NCBI GenBank assembly: GCA_032207245.1
Contig: CM063509.1
Location: forward strand, 106,492,021 to 106,556,020
DNA from: Pardosa pseudoannulata
Lineage: Eukaryota; Arthropoda; Arachnida; Araneae; Lycosidae
Reading direction: 5' to 3'
DNA: 64,000 nucleotides
Part shown: piece by piece, positions 42,135-56,000 of the stretch
How the letters are laid out: the number at the start of each line of letters is the position of its first letter
Position numbering within the stretch: position 1 is the stretch's first letter
The notes under the pieces: model-generated
The model's input: the letters and a program-made list of their open reading frames with translations, nothing else
What the model was told of the DNA's origin: nothing
Database searches by the model: none
Made by a program: the position numbers and the translations under genes

Positions 42135-44883
42135 GTATCCAGTGGTAGGCAAATAGAAGCAGTGTTTCTTATTAAATCACATCTTTATTCAAAATATAGT
42201 TTCATTTAAAGGCATCACTTGCGCCATTTTCATTTATTCATGACAGAGCTAAGCTTGGAGGCTGTTGACAGCTCAATGTCTTCGCGCCAACTGTCTCTTA
42301 TCTCTTTGCATACTCATCCAATTCCTCCAGTATGCTTCCGCTTGACCAGGTTATCCTAAAAGCTTACATGATCGTGGTTTTTTTCTTTTATTTTGTTATT
42401 ATGAAAGAGTGACCTTTTAAATTGTTTACAAGTCGCTTAATTTTTTCCAAACCCCCCTTTTAGACATGACATATATATGTATGAATGAATATAACCCATG
42501 CAAACATTACTAGAAGTCATATAAATGTTAAGCAAAAGTTACAAATAATTTCTTACATTTTATGAAAAAGGAACTTAAAAATTCAATTTTAATTTGTAGA
42601 TGGTTCTCTAAATGCAGATGCTATTAAAGTTTTGCTAGAATGTGTGAACTCAGCCATGTTCTTTACACAGTGAAAGCTACAAAACACTCAATTATATTTT
42701 TAGATATTAAAAAATATGTAAAATTTACAGTGTCCCATGATATTTGACTGTATAGTGTGTATTTTGAACATAATTCTTAAGTATATTTCTTTTCATAGCC
42801 ATTTTTCTGCTATATTATATGTACATACAAAGCTTTATTCTGGAATGTAATTGTTTTTTACATCCTTGATAAAATAAGAAAAGGTGAAAGTAAGTATTTC
42901 TTTACAACTACTTTTAGCTATGATATATTTTGCTTGTTAGATAAGTACACAAAATTTTAAAGATATATACAGGGTTCATGTTAATACTTAAGTGTGTTTT
43001 TTACGCAAATTTGTGATATTGATATGAAACTTTGGCAATATTTCTGGTCCCACAGACCTAAATAATTTGTTACTGAGATAAATTTTCAGTCTCATAAACC
43101 CGAAAAAGCCCTAGGGAAAAAGTGGGAAAATTTTACAATTTTGAAAGGCCATGACTTTGACTAATTTTGGATATTGTGGATCTAAAAAAGTCTGAAAAAA
43201 GGAAAGAACACATTTCTAGTGAAAATAACATAAAAAAAGCTTCTCTTGTATGAGAAGCCTTTTCTAGAAATAGGCTTACAGAAAAAAACTAAAAAAATAA
43301 AAAAAATAAAAGGATTTTATTACAAGGGGAAAATAAAAAGAAACTTGTGAGATTCTTTAGAATAAGAAAAAAAATTGCATGTAGTTTATATATACATAAT
43401 TTCAAATAAAATAAATCTTTTCTTATTTGCAAACATGTGTAATATTTATCATAGTTTTTACTTAAATAAATATGGTTTTTTGATTGAAAATTAAGGGACC
43501 CTTGGTTGGGGAAAGCTTAGTTGAAACACTGATATATGTGTACACGTTCACATTCATGTATTTACATGTACCATTCACATATATGTATATAGGCTTTGAT
43601 TATGTGTATAGACTGATGATTCTCAATATCTAAATTTCATTTATTTCAAATTTCTGCTGAAATTAAAAATTTTTTTCCTGTGTCCTAAATTTGTCAATGT
43701 AATTGAATAGAATTTTTTTGTTGTTTCAATGTTCACTCCTGTTTATCTGTGTTTCAAGGAGCTTTTTTAAGTTGTGATTTAAAAAAATAAACTGAATAAT
43801 TAAAAATAATAATGTAATTTTTAGAAATAAGGCTGCATTAGTGTAAACGCCACATCAGTGTAAATGCTGCCCTAAGTTAAACTGTACATGATATTACAGT
43901 CACAAAATTTTAGCTTAACAAAGTACTCCTGTTTCATTTCCAATTTTTTAGTTACACTAATCTTAAAACTAGTACTATGGATTCTGTACTGTTTAGGTAC
44001 CTTTTTCCAAAATTTTCTGTCTGAACAATGGCTGATTGGTTGCTGGCCTTTGGTACCAGAGTTTGTGGGTTCGAATCCCACGGTGGCATGAATGTTTGGA
44101 GCCGTTCGGAATTGGCTTTAAGCTGTAGGTCCCGGTCTCATTAGCCCTTGTGTTACAAAAAGTAGACCATAGCACTCCAAATCAAACCAAACCAAAACCA
44201 AAATTTTCTGCTTTCTTCTTACTTAAATACTATCTAATAGGTACTTTATGTATCAGAGTTTACAGAGTTTCAAATCCTGCTGTTTGGATGGATGTACATA
44301 ACTTTAAGCAGTAGATCCTGATATTAGCTCTTATGTAGTCAAAAAGTAGATCATAGAATTGAAAATTAAACTAAATCAATAACAGGATCTTATACCAAGA
44401 GGATAATAAGGACTGAAAGAATAGCTGCAGTTCAGACTGATGTGAATGATATTTTAAATGATGGAAGAATGTAGTTGTTCCTCGATTACTTTAAAAACTA
44501 AGTTTATGCCAGATACATGTATTAATTCAAAACTATCCAGGAAAGATAGATCAAACATTTTCTGTAATTAAAAAATTTTCTAATTATGTTCGATAAATTG
44601 AGAGGATATTAATTTAACTCATTTGACAATGACTGTAATATCGATTTTCTGTTTTAGTTGTTGCTTACAATAATAAAATATATAGCATAATGTATAAGAT
44701 AATATGGTATTTTGTACTTGTATTTATTGATTTTTTTTTCTTTTAGAGACACATGCTGATTTACAAAGAGATTTTAATGTGTTAATATCAGCTGTATCGT
44801 CAGCAGAAGAAGGTGATATAGTTTTGGATATAATGGTAAATATGAAGAACAGTGTCACAATTACCTGAATAAATATATATTTC

Positions 44884-44939
<56 letters not shown>

Positions 44940-47900
44940 TGTATACTTCTGTGCATAATCTGAGAATTTTCAGAATTTTTCTAAAAATAAATGGGGAGAG
45001 GGTGTCTGTATACAGATCCTCACATTAGATGTAGTATAAGTTCTTGTTGGAGATCAAAAAGGTCATCAAATTAGCAAAAGTGAACAAAAAGAAAATATAT
45101 ATAACGGCAAAAAATGAATGAAGTTTACAAAATATCTGAACTAAGAAAAAAAACACAAAGTTTGAAAAATAAATTTGAGTCTAACTTCTGCAATATCTCA
45201 CCAAAATAGCAAAAAATGCCAAAATTTCTAAAACATGTCAAGAGAATCTATGCTATATCTGTACCAAATTGCTTAATCTAACAAAAATTACACTTCTCTG
45301 TAAGCTAGATGCAGACAATGAATTGCCAAACGTATAATTTTTTTTTTAAATTGCTTAAATTTATGAAAATGTGTTATCCTCAGGTAGGGTACCAGAGTTG
45401 AAACTGTCATCCAATATGTCTAATAAGTAAAAATGTTATTGATTATATGGTGTAGTGCATTACTTTAGAGCAATTTGATTGGAAATATTTCACCTGTTTT
45501 ACCTGCTTAGCATTTTTGGCTTCTTGGGAACATTTGAATATTACAGAATATTTTTTTTTTCTATTTGGATATACAAGATTTGAATTTTGGGTAAATATTT
45601 GAAAGAAAAATGTGCTCTTAAGTATAGATGAACTCATATTCATAAATATATGGTATATATAAATTCTGGTTCTTATTGTATATATTTATTTTATTGAACA
45701 AAAATATTTTTAATTAAGAGCCTCCCTCCCCCCTGAAATTTCTAATATGATTTCTATTGAAATTTGAAGTTAGCTTATGATGAATTTAAGAATTTTTTTT
45801 TACTTTATCGTTCTCACTTTTGAAACTATGATATGGCATTGTGGTGACACATGATAGAGTCACCATCTATATTTATGGAGACCAAATAACAACACAAAAT
45901 ATGACAAGCTTAAAGCACAGGGGCTTTATTTTATGACTATATGCAGTTTATACACTTTGTATAACTTTCACAGGAGAAAGTGGAGAGCATGGAATCTCCT
46001 CTGCATTTCCCACAACGATTACTTTTTCTTGTGCAAGCTCTTGACGAGATATTGAGGAAAAAAAGGAGCCAGAAAAGTTGTGGGAACTTGACTAATACGT
46101 GACTGCAGTGACTAAAAATTTATTGAGGAATTTATTTGATTCAGTTTTTAAAAATTCTAAATCCATAAATCCTTAAAAATGTGGAGACACATGTGGTCTT
46201 TTCCATTTTAATTCATTTACCATTTAAAAGTTTTTTTTTTTTTTTTTTTTTTTGGGGGGGGGTCAGTTTACACAATTCATTTGGCAGATTTCGCACAACA
46301 TTTTTGTACACACGAAATCTTAGTTAAATTACTATGCCAAAAGTAAGGACTTTCTAAAGACATCCCAGTATTCCAAATCCCCAATTAATAAAAAAATTTA
46401 TTTATTATTTGATTTAATCATTTGTTATACTTATATATAATTTTTAATACATTATGCACACATATAAACATATATATATATATGTAATGCATTAATAATT
46501 ATCTGAATAGTGACTAAATTCTAAGATCTTATTTCTCATATGTAATGCAAACAGAGCCACATTCCCAAGAATTCAGTAGCTTAATCTTCCCATTATATGA
46601 AATCACTGACTTGTATTTTCTTTCTATATTCTGATCTCATGAGAACAGCAGAATCATCACAGTATTCAAACCTCTTTTTTACCTTTATATTTGCAAGGTA
46701 GCAGTTTTGACTGTTCCAGAAAAGCTGGTCTAATATAACTTTCACATGTTTTTACTGGGGTTGCTTATCAGTAACAGAAAATAGGCTCATGTAACTTCTT
46801 ACTACTTGGCGTGGATGGATGGTATTAGGACTCCTGCTACAAATAAATAAATTATATTTGTTCTTAAAGATTACAGCTTCTGACTGTTTCATTAGATTAA
46901 TTACTTAAATGTGATAAATTTGAGGACCATTGCAGAATTTAGACCCAGCAAATCGAATATGGGCTTGCATTTATAAAAATGTTCCTAAAATTTGCAGACT
47001 TAATATATACACAAATATTTATATATATATTTTTGTAACATTTATAATATTTATTTTCAGGATGTTTCACGTAGGATTACTAATATTATAGATCCAGCTG
47101 TGTTTAAGAAAATGCCTACTGAGGTTAGTTTGTTATACCTGCAATAAAATTAGTCATACTGTTTCAGTGCTGCAGTGAGTTATTTTTTCCCTTTTTTGAA
47201 TAGAATGATTCTCTCTTTGACGTGTCAGATTTTGGGCTTATGGGCAAGAGGTTGCATTTTAACTCCAGAGTTAATGGATTTAAGTTCCACAACTGGCATG
47301 AATGTTCGTTGCTATTTGGAATCAGCTTTAAACTATGATCTTGAATCTTGTGTTAAAATTTGCAAAAATTTAATAATTTTTCTCCCTGTAGGGGGATTTG
47401 TTAAAAGATTGATTAGTATAAATTGAGGTTGAAATCAAGTTACAACATTCCTTTTATGGCAAAAAGGGGAAATTAAAAGCTGATTTTACTGAACAATATA
47501 ATATATATCTGCTTTAATATTTCTATACCATTTATAATCAAGGAACTTTTTTCCCCATTTGCTGTAAAAGGGAAGTTGCAACTTGATTTCAACTGTAATT
47601 AATATTTGACTTGAATTAGTCTTTTAACTGATCCCCAAAGAACGAGAAAAAAATTCTTTAAACTTTCACAAACTTTTTATTAAGTCTCAGTAAGTTATTA
47701 TCACATAGAAGTTAATTGTGTTGTGGTTCTTAAGAGGAATTTTAATTTCTACTAAATATACTGATTTAAAAAAAGTATAATTTATGTTTTGTAATTTTAC
47801 AAAATTAAATTTTAAAATTTAATATGACTAAAATATTGTATATGGAATTCTGTCTTCTTTGAAATAATTTTTTAAAAATCAAAAGTATATATGATCATCA

Positions 47901-50000
47901 GCAGCAGAGAAAAAGGCTGGTTAAGGACTTTTCTTTGGCCTTATGCATGTTAGTATTCAATTAACCTCCTGGAGATCTTTTCTAAGGTTTTGAAGTTCCT
48001 AATAAATAAAGTTTTCTATTCAGAAGCATTCATGTCTTTATATTAAAATTATTTACTTTATTAGGATGCTAAAATATGGCTTGAAGATGCTGAAATTGAT
48101 GAAAAGGTTCAGTTTTCTGAATTTCTCAAGAAACATGGCCATAGATCACAGGATGAAGTAAAGTTTTTAATTAGAATTTACCTTAAAATAATAAAATTAA
48201 CTTTTTTATAAAGCTTTTATAATTTTATATATATTTTTACCAATTTAGAAATTAAATCAATTAGAAAAGTATGATTATTATTTTTGTTTTGTTTTAAATA
48301 GGAAAAAATGTGTATTCATATATATTGTAATGTTTATTAAAATTATTATTACTATAATTTTTTATGCTGCAACTTCATTCAATTCCCTTTTCCTTGCAGG
48401 TAGATATTTTCCAAAAATGTTGGAGTATGGATCCCATAAAAATTGTTCAAGTGCTCCAAGTAATTTTTTTTTGTCTACTGTTTTAACTCAAACTTTATAA
48501 TCTTAAAGTTTTTATTATTGTTATATATTATGACTTGTTTATCCTCTTTTTTTTAATTCTGTAGTATCTTAATTTTACTTCATATAGTGCTTATTGTCAA
48601 GGAACTTTTTTAATAGTTCAATATTTAAAACTTTATTTTAAAAACCATTTTTTAATTGAGGTGTATAGATATGAATTGAAATGCAATTTCAGTAGAATAT
48701 TAATTTTTAATATATATATAATTTTTATCAAAATGTTAATTAAAATTGGAATCTATGCGAAACCTCTTCTGTCAAACTCAAATAAATATATTTTAAGAAT
48801 CCTTAAACAGCTTATAACTGACACATATATCTCTGAATTAAAATGATTTGTAGTACCATATTTTCAGGTAGAAATGCTGTGGTGTTATCTATTTATTATT
48901 ATAATTTCCAATATAGGAACATTTGTGACTTCATACCACATATATTTATTGGCTATTTTATATGGGAACACCACATAGGTAGCAAACATTACTCTGGGAC
49001 AGCACAAACAAACAAAATGTGTCCTCATAATTTAGAAGCAGAGACTAAGCAAAAGACCCACTGCCTTAACCTGCTGCTTCCAGAAGTATCTTTTGAGAAC
49101 TTAGGCATTAGGACCATGAACCTATTTTAAGTGTCCCAGCTGACATTAATGATCACAATGGATCTCTGATTGGCTTGAGCCTTGAATTTGCAACCTTCCA
49201 GTTATAAGATCACTACTTTTGCCGACTGAGCTACCATACTCTGAGTTTATTATTTGCAGAAGCTTGTTCACACTTCATGGAAATGCTTCTGATAGTTGAG
49301 TTTTATGTATAAATGCTGTATTTTTAGCAGCAATTTGCTTCTATCTGGTAGCCATGGTTCTTGACAACAGTTTTAACTCAAATTTCTATGAAAATAAACC
49401 TTTTCTTAGTATTGGCATATGAATTCTATCCCATTCCTCTTGGACCATTTTCTAAAGCTCATTCAGTGTTATTCGATGCTATTTACCCATTTATGCTCAT
49501 TTAATTAAAGAAAGAGCACAAAAGTTCATTGAAGAATCGTTTTACAATTTTACAGGTATTTCATTATATGGGGTGCACTTTATTCTTATTTCCCATTCTT
49601 TGTTTACTAAATAAGTTGCAGTTGATTTAGGCAGATGATTAGAAACTTTGTTGCTTGACTTGCCAGTGAAGCTTAAATTTACGAATGTCTTTACCATATC
49701 AAGCTGGGATTTCTTTTTTGAAAATATGGTTTTAAAATATTCTGCTGATAGTAGAATGAACTGATTTTGGCTGTATTTGAGACTCTTTAGATTTTTAATT
49801 TGTCATTATAGCAAAATCCTGCAACTATCATGAATCCCTTTAGGAACTGTTCTGTATACTGACAAAACCATTTCATATGGTCATTCCTGTCAGTTGAGCA
49901 ATAGAAAATTGATCTTTTTCAATTACAGCCACTGCAATATACCCATGCTTCATCGAGTGTTACCACAAATTTCCATTTTTCAGCATATTGGTATTTTTTA

Positions 50001-50036
<36 letters not shown>

Positions 50037-53000
50037 TTTGTCTTTCTTTCACCAATATGCTTTGGCAAAAGCAGATGAACTTTAGGTTTAGGCATCTTTT
50101 TTAACTTCAAATCTTTATAAATTATTTTACTTACAATGCCAGAAGACATTCCTAATTTCGATGCCATGGATCTTTGAGTCAGTAGAATTTCTTTTAGAAT
50201 TAGATATTTCACTGTTTTGATATTTAGGTTAAAACAGTTTTAGGAAGAGGTTTTGTGGTCATGTTTTCATTTTTACTTTTAGATAGACATTTTTCCTTTC
50301 ATATTTAATATATTAAAAATACTTCTTTTCAAATGTTATAACTCTAATTTTTACACTGCTTTATAACTTTCTGATATGAATATTTCTCTTTAGAAAGGGC
50401 AGTTGTGTAACCTTTAGGCCATCTATCCATTATATGAACCATTTTAAAAATAAATTTTTTATTTTACATTACAATCAAAACACAACACTATTAAATGATT
50501 ATTCTGAAGTTACCAAATTTTTATTTTAAAATGCAATTGAAACTATAAACTACAAAATCTTTTCCATTAAATGTAAATGATCTTCTGTAAAACAAACTTT
50601 CAGCAGCTGTGGTGTTCTTACTGATGCATTGCTTATGTGACATAAAAATTTTTTCGTGCTTTATTTACCTCTTAACAAGGTCTTGGAAAGATTACATTCT
50701 GGCATCTACATAGTCATCTAGCATTATATTTGTTTTTTAATGAATTAATCCTAAAGTGATAAATGTGTTGGCTGAGTGAGGAGGATTTGAAACTTTTACT
50801 AAAAGCATCAAAATGTGTAGAGCATGTAATGCTCCTACCCATTTTAAGCCGACCGCTGGCCGAATGGTTAGGGTGCTGGCCTTCGATACTGGTGTTTTTG
50901 GGTTCAAATCCCATTGTGGCATTTATGTTCATAGCCGTTCGGAATCGGCTTTAAGCAGTAGGTCCTGGTCTCATTAGCCCTTGTGTTACAAAAAAGTAGA
51001 TTGTAGCACTCCAAACCAAACCTACCCATTTTAAAACATCTTAATGATGTTTTAAAATAGGTAGAAAGTACATGGATATTGGTGAAGATATCACAAATAT
51101 TATCAAAATTCAAACCTGCAATTTTTATCCCCAGATAAAAGTACTATAAAAGCAAGTGGATGAATGTGATGATCTGGCAGACTTTGACTGTTTGTCTAAA
51201 TTTAGATCAGGATTTGATAAATATTTTTTAACTCAGCTAGTAAAGAATCAGATTTTTATTACTTCTTATGAGATTTAGTTAACTGTAATTATTATTGTTA
51301 CATAAAACAAAAACTCAAATTTTCTTCTTGAATTTTCATTTTTCATTGATTTTAATACCTTATTGTGGCAATATATAATCTTTTATGATATGTATGTTAC
51401 ATATATATATGGACTTCCTTAGTGGTAAACTTAGTGGAGTGTTCATATGCAGTTTTTGTTTATTTTCACCATTTTTCTCGAGTACAGCATTTACATTAAT
51501 ATGACCTTCCTTCTAAATATTATTGTACCTTTTTAAAAAATTTATTTATTTTTTTTTAGTTAGCACAAGGGATCTCAAATAAACCTTTAATCTCAAAATA
51601 ATTTTGAGAGTACAGATGATGCAATTTTATAATTAGTCTTATCTTAGTAAATATTTTTTCTTTCTTTTTATGTCAACTTTGAAAACATTTTGAGAAATGG
51701 ATCTCTAATTTAGGAAAATTTAATGGTAGTATCATTTTTAAAGTGTTCTAAAAGGAACTTCATGCCTTGAATAAAAAATTGCATTCGTTGGCAGTAGAAA
51801 AAGTTGAAAAACTTTTCCTGTCTGTTATTGTTTTGTTTTGTCCACACATTTAGATTGTTGTTCATAAAAGTTAAATTTTTATAATTATGATTATTAAAAG
51901 TAAAAAATATTTTGTCAGGCCCTTTTTAGCAAGTGCTGAGACAGATAGAGCACTATTGGGTTAGTGTAATATTTTAATAACATTTCTGACTTTTGTGAAA
52001 GTATTTATTAGATATTCAGTTTTAGCATGGTCAAAAAACTTATAGTATGCTTTGAACAGGTTTAGTAATAAAAGTTTTATTTCATTTTGTACAATCTTCC
52101 TTATTCAACCTTTTCAGCTAAATTTACTGTCCACTATTCTGAGTGTTCCTTATTTAGAGGTTAATACATTTAAGAAAAACAATTTTCTAGTTTTTTTTAA
52201 GTAATTAAAATCAAATAATCGAAAATACAGTGACTAAATTAAATAATTTTAGAATATTGTACCAGCACCTCTGAATGACTTCAAGTCTTCAACTTGTCCT
52301 CTTGATTCTTTATTTAGTCAACTGTCAGGGAGGCCAAATTGTTTACAAAGGTACATTTTAGATTCTTATTATAAAATATTTTTGTATAGAATTACATTTT
52401 AATTTTATTTTAACTCATGATTTTTCCCGAGAATCAATAGTTTTTAATTCATTAAACCTTTGCCTGTCATGTACATAACATATAATATATACATCAAATG
52501 CTTGTAAATTACTGATACACTATGATATAAAATTATAAAAGTCTGTATATAAATGTAAAATTTAGTTTATTGTAGGATACAAGCATATGAAGCATTAGAC
52601 ATGTATATTATATGTACTATTACAGGATAGGCAAAAGGTTAACCGTGCTCATTATGTCTATACAGTAATATGTTGATTTGCAAAAACCACTCTTTTTAAG
52701 TTAAGCTTTGATTTATTACATATATCTTTTCTTTCTTAAGTTTGCCATGGGATATTTTTTCTCAAGATTAACTGATTATTATTATTATTTTACTGAAAAA
52801 GCATATGTTATCCTTTTATAAAGCCATTTTTTCCTAATAATGATACACCAAAATACTTTTTAAATTGAGATTGATTTAACAAATAATTCTCTTAAGTTAT
52901 TATTAAAATTAAGTTAATTTGATTTTAACCATTTTTTTTTATTAGTGATAGAAAAAGTATGTTTACCACCAGGCTTTGAGTAGTGCTAAGTTAAACATTT

Positions 53001-56000
53001 TATGCTTTTACAAAGTTTAATAAAAATTTAATTTTAAAGTAGTCAGTTTTATATTTAATGTTAGGATACTTATATGCTGTGTAGATTATTATATTATTTT
53101 TTACCTTTACAAAGTATGTTTCATGTACATTTTAAACTCTATATAATTTTCAGGTTAATACTAAAATATGCTATACCAAAATGCAGTAAATCTCTTAAAG
53201 AAGCCAAAAAGGCAAAAGTATGTATATTCTTGACTAAGATATTAAATATGACTAAGTATTAAAGTTAGATTATAATAATAATCGAAGTTCAAGGGACACT
53301 CTGTGTATGTTGGATAAACCCGGGCTGTGAATGGCCAATGTAGGGCAACAAGTCAATTGAAACGACAATGCGACAACACACCCCTCAGTAATTAATAAAT
53401 TAGATTATTAGATAATGACTAAGCATTAAAATTAAATTTGTTTCCCCTCCGTTTTTAGTGGAATAATGTAGTAGTTATTTCAACTTTTTTTTTTTTAAAT
53501 GAAGTTTATATATTTTTAAACATTTTTATAATATAGGCAACAGCTTCTAATGCTGTGTCACTAAGGAGAACTGTGTGTGATGTTCCTAACAGAAGTATAA
53601 TATATTGTTTATTTACTTTCTTTAGCAGCACATTTCATTGGACATTTGGTTGACTTGCATAATATTCAGTGTAAGGGCCCATCCACAATGTCCATGCACG
53701 GTTTCCGCACACCTGGAAAGTCAGGGAAAGTCATGGAAAATCATGGATTTAGACAATGGATTAATTTTGTCATGGAAAGCCATGGGTCCACTAAACTACT
53801 GATTAAAAAAATGCATTGAATTGTTTAATTCTATTTTTACTTGTCATTTGGCTGAAGTTACAGAGTTCGGTACTTATGATTATCCTATTAACCATATTAC
53901 CAAGTAAAATTTGTTCACCAATGGAACTCAAAGTAAGAAAGCTTAATGGGTGGGTAAATGTATATTATTCTGGTTTTTTCTTAAATTGTAGATTAAAATT
54001 TTATTAATATAATAATTATTTTTCAATAAAAATTAGTTAAGATTTTTGTACAAAATATAAGTTTACCTCTAGGTATATTGTACATAAACATTATGGGGTT
54101 ATCATGTTTGGCTATTATTCATGGTCACCTGGATAATACCTAAGTACCCTGAATTCAAATTGGAAACATTTTGATTGAAAAATTGCTATATGATTAAACT
54201 TATGTATGTAGATACAACAATTTATTTTTATGTATGCGAGTTTATTAACACTTATAAAGTAAGTTTATAGTTTTTTTTATGATAAAATTCCTGTAATTTC
54301 TCTAAAAGCATATATTTTATTTGTATGTACATCAGAAGTTTTATTCATATATACTTTAACGAAAGCTTTTTAAAGTCATGAAAAATAATCTGCTAAAATC
54401 AGGGAAAGTCATGGATTTGAAAAATTTTATTTTGGCAGATACCCTGTCCATGTCACATCCTGGGTGTCAGATGGATGTCTAGTGGAATATGTATGCCACT
54501 AGTGTTATGACTTTTCTTCCCTGTAGTTGAAGTTAATTTTGAATGGTCTCGTTTACTATTATCTGGAAATTTATTCTTCCATTGTAATATATAATTTCTT
54601 TTGAATCTGTTATTTCATATTTCATTGTAAATGGCATATTCAGGAAAACTAAATAGCTTTGTATTATGTTTGATTTCATATAAATGTAATTACACAGCAT
54701 ATTTTGCAAGTTGATTTTAGGAAATTTTACGTGTTAACACAATGCAACTTTTTTATTATGTATAATTAAAATGATGAAAGAATTAACAGTTCATTGTTAG
54801 AAGAAGGAGCATTAATTATTAGTATGGTCAAGGTTGGCAAAAACCCAGCCTACCCAGGTTTTTATGGGTATTTGTAATATTTATCTAATATTGTTCTAAT
54901 TTCTTTCATTTTCTATGATTGACATATAAAAATATAAATTACCTTCATTTTCAAAATTTTTTAAATTAAAATAACTTAATTTGCTTTAAAAGTTTTATGT
55001 CCTTAAGCCAAGAGTGCCTTGGTGCTACTGAAAACCTTGTTAAAAATAATGTACATAAATAAAACAGGCAGATTAATTCAATATTTTTTGTATTGGTTTT
55101 ATTAATGTTCTATCAAGAAAATTGATTCCAAGGTAACAAATTGTGGTAAAAAATAAAAATACAGTTATATTGAATTGATATGAATCAATTGTACCAGGAC
55201 TTTCCATGATAAACACATATGAGTCATCTTTATCAGGTTAAGCAACAGGCCCAGTTGGAAGCACCAGAGCTGAACTGAAGTGAGACTAGTCTGTAGGAGT
55301 TCTCTGTCCAAGTCTTAATGAATTACTGTTTATAAGCATAGTAGTATACATATATTTATTGTAAATTTCTTTAACTTCATGAACTTTGTATTTTTTTATA
55401 AGCTATGATTTAGTTTATATACATAATTTAGGTTATACCTCTTTATATAAAAGATTTATTAGCAGCAAAAATGTCTAAAGAAAGTTTTAAAATAGAGGGA
55501 AATACTAGAAGTCAAATTATAATCAATAACACAAAAAATGAAACATTTTACAAGGAGTAATAAAGTAATGCAATTTATGTAAATTATTGTAATGTAAGCT
55601 ATTTTAAAATAACCAAAAATTTTGTACAAGACCCAGTGGGTTTTTGTTGAGCCCAATCTGCCAACTGTGATTATAATTGATCCACAAAGTATGGTTGTTA
55701 CTAAGGCAGTCTGCATGCTAAGACTACATTCACATTAGGATACCAGAATAACAATTCTCATATGAAGGATACAAAAAAACATGGAAGTAGTGATGTTCAG
55801 ACTATGATTCTGGTATGCCATACATATGAGATACTCATACAGCCATTTTCCAGATTTTGTATTAAGGAGCTCATGCAGCACAGTGCTGTATGGGCTGTTT
55901 CAGACTGGAGATCCCACGTCCATCATGTTAATAAATACTAACAATATGTTTTTGCTATGTTTATTGAATTACTGTTTTTCTATGTTCTGTTAAGTTTTAT

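Noticed and set aside
43872..44175. Minus-strand frames with '[11 protein letters not shown]'-like peptides
   Set aside because: Antisense translations of SINE family 1; such peptides often appear in automatic annotations but are not genes.
50848..50925. Possible functional Ser/Leu tRNA gene
   Set aside because: A and B boxes are present, but the sequence continues directly into the SINE body shared by many copies, and no complete acceptor stem is seen.
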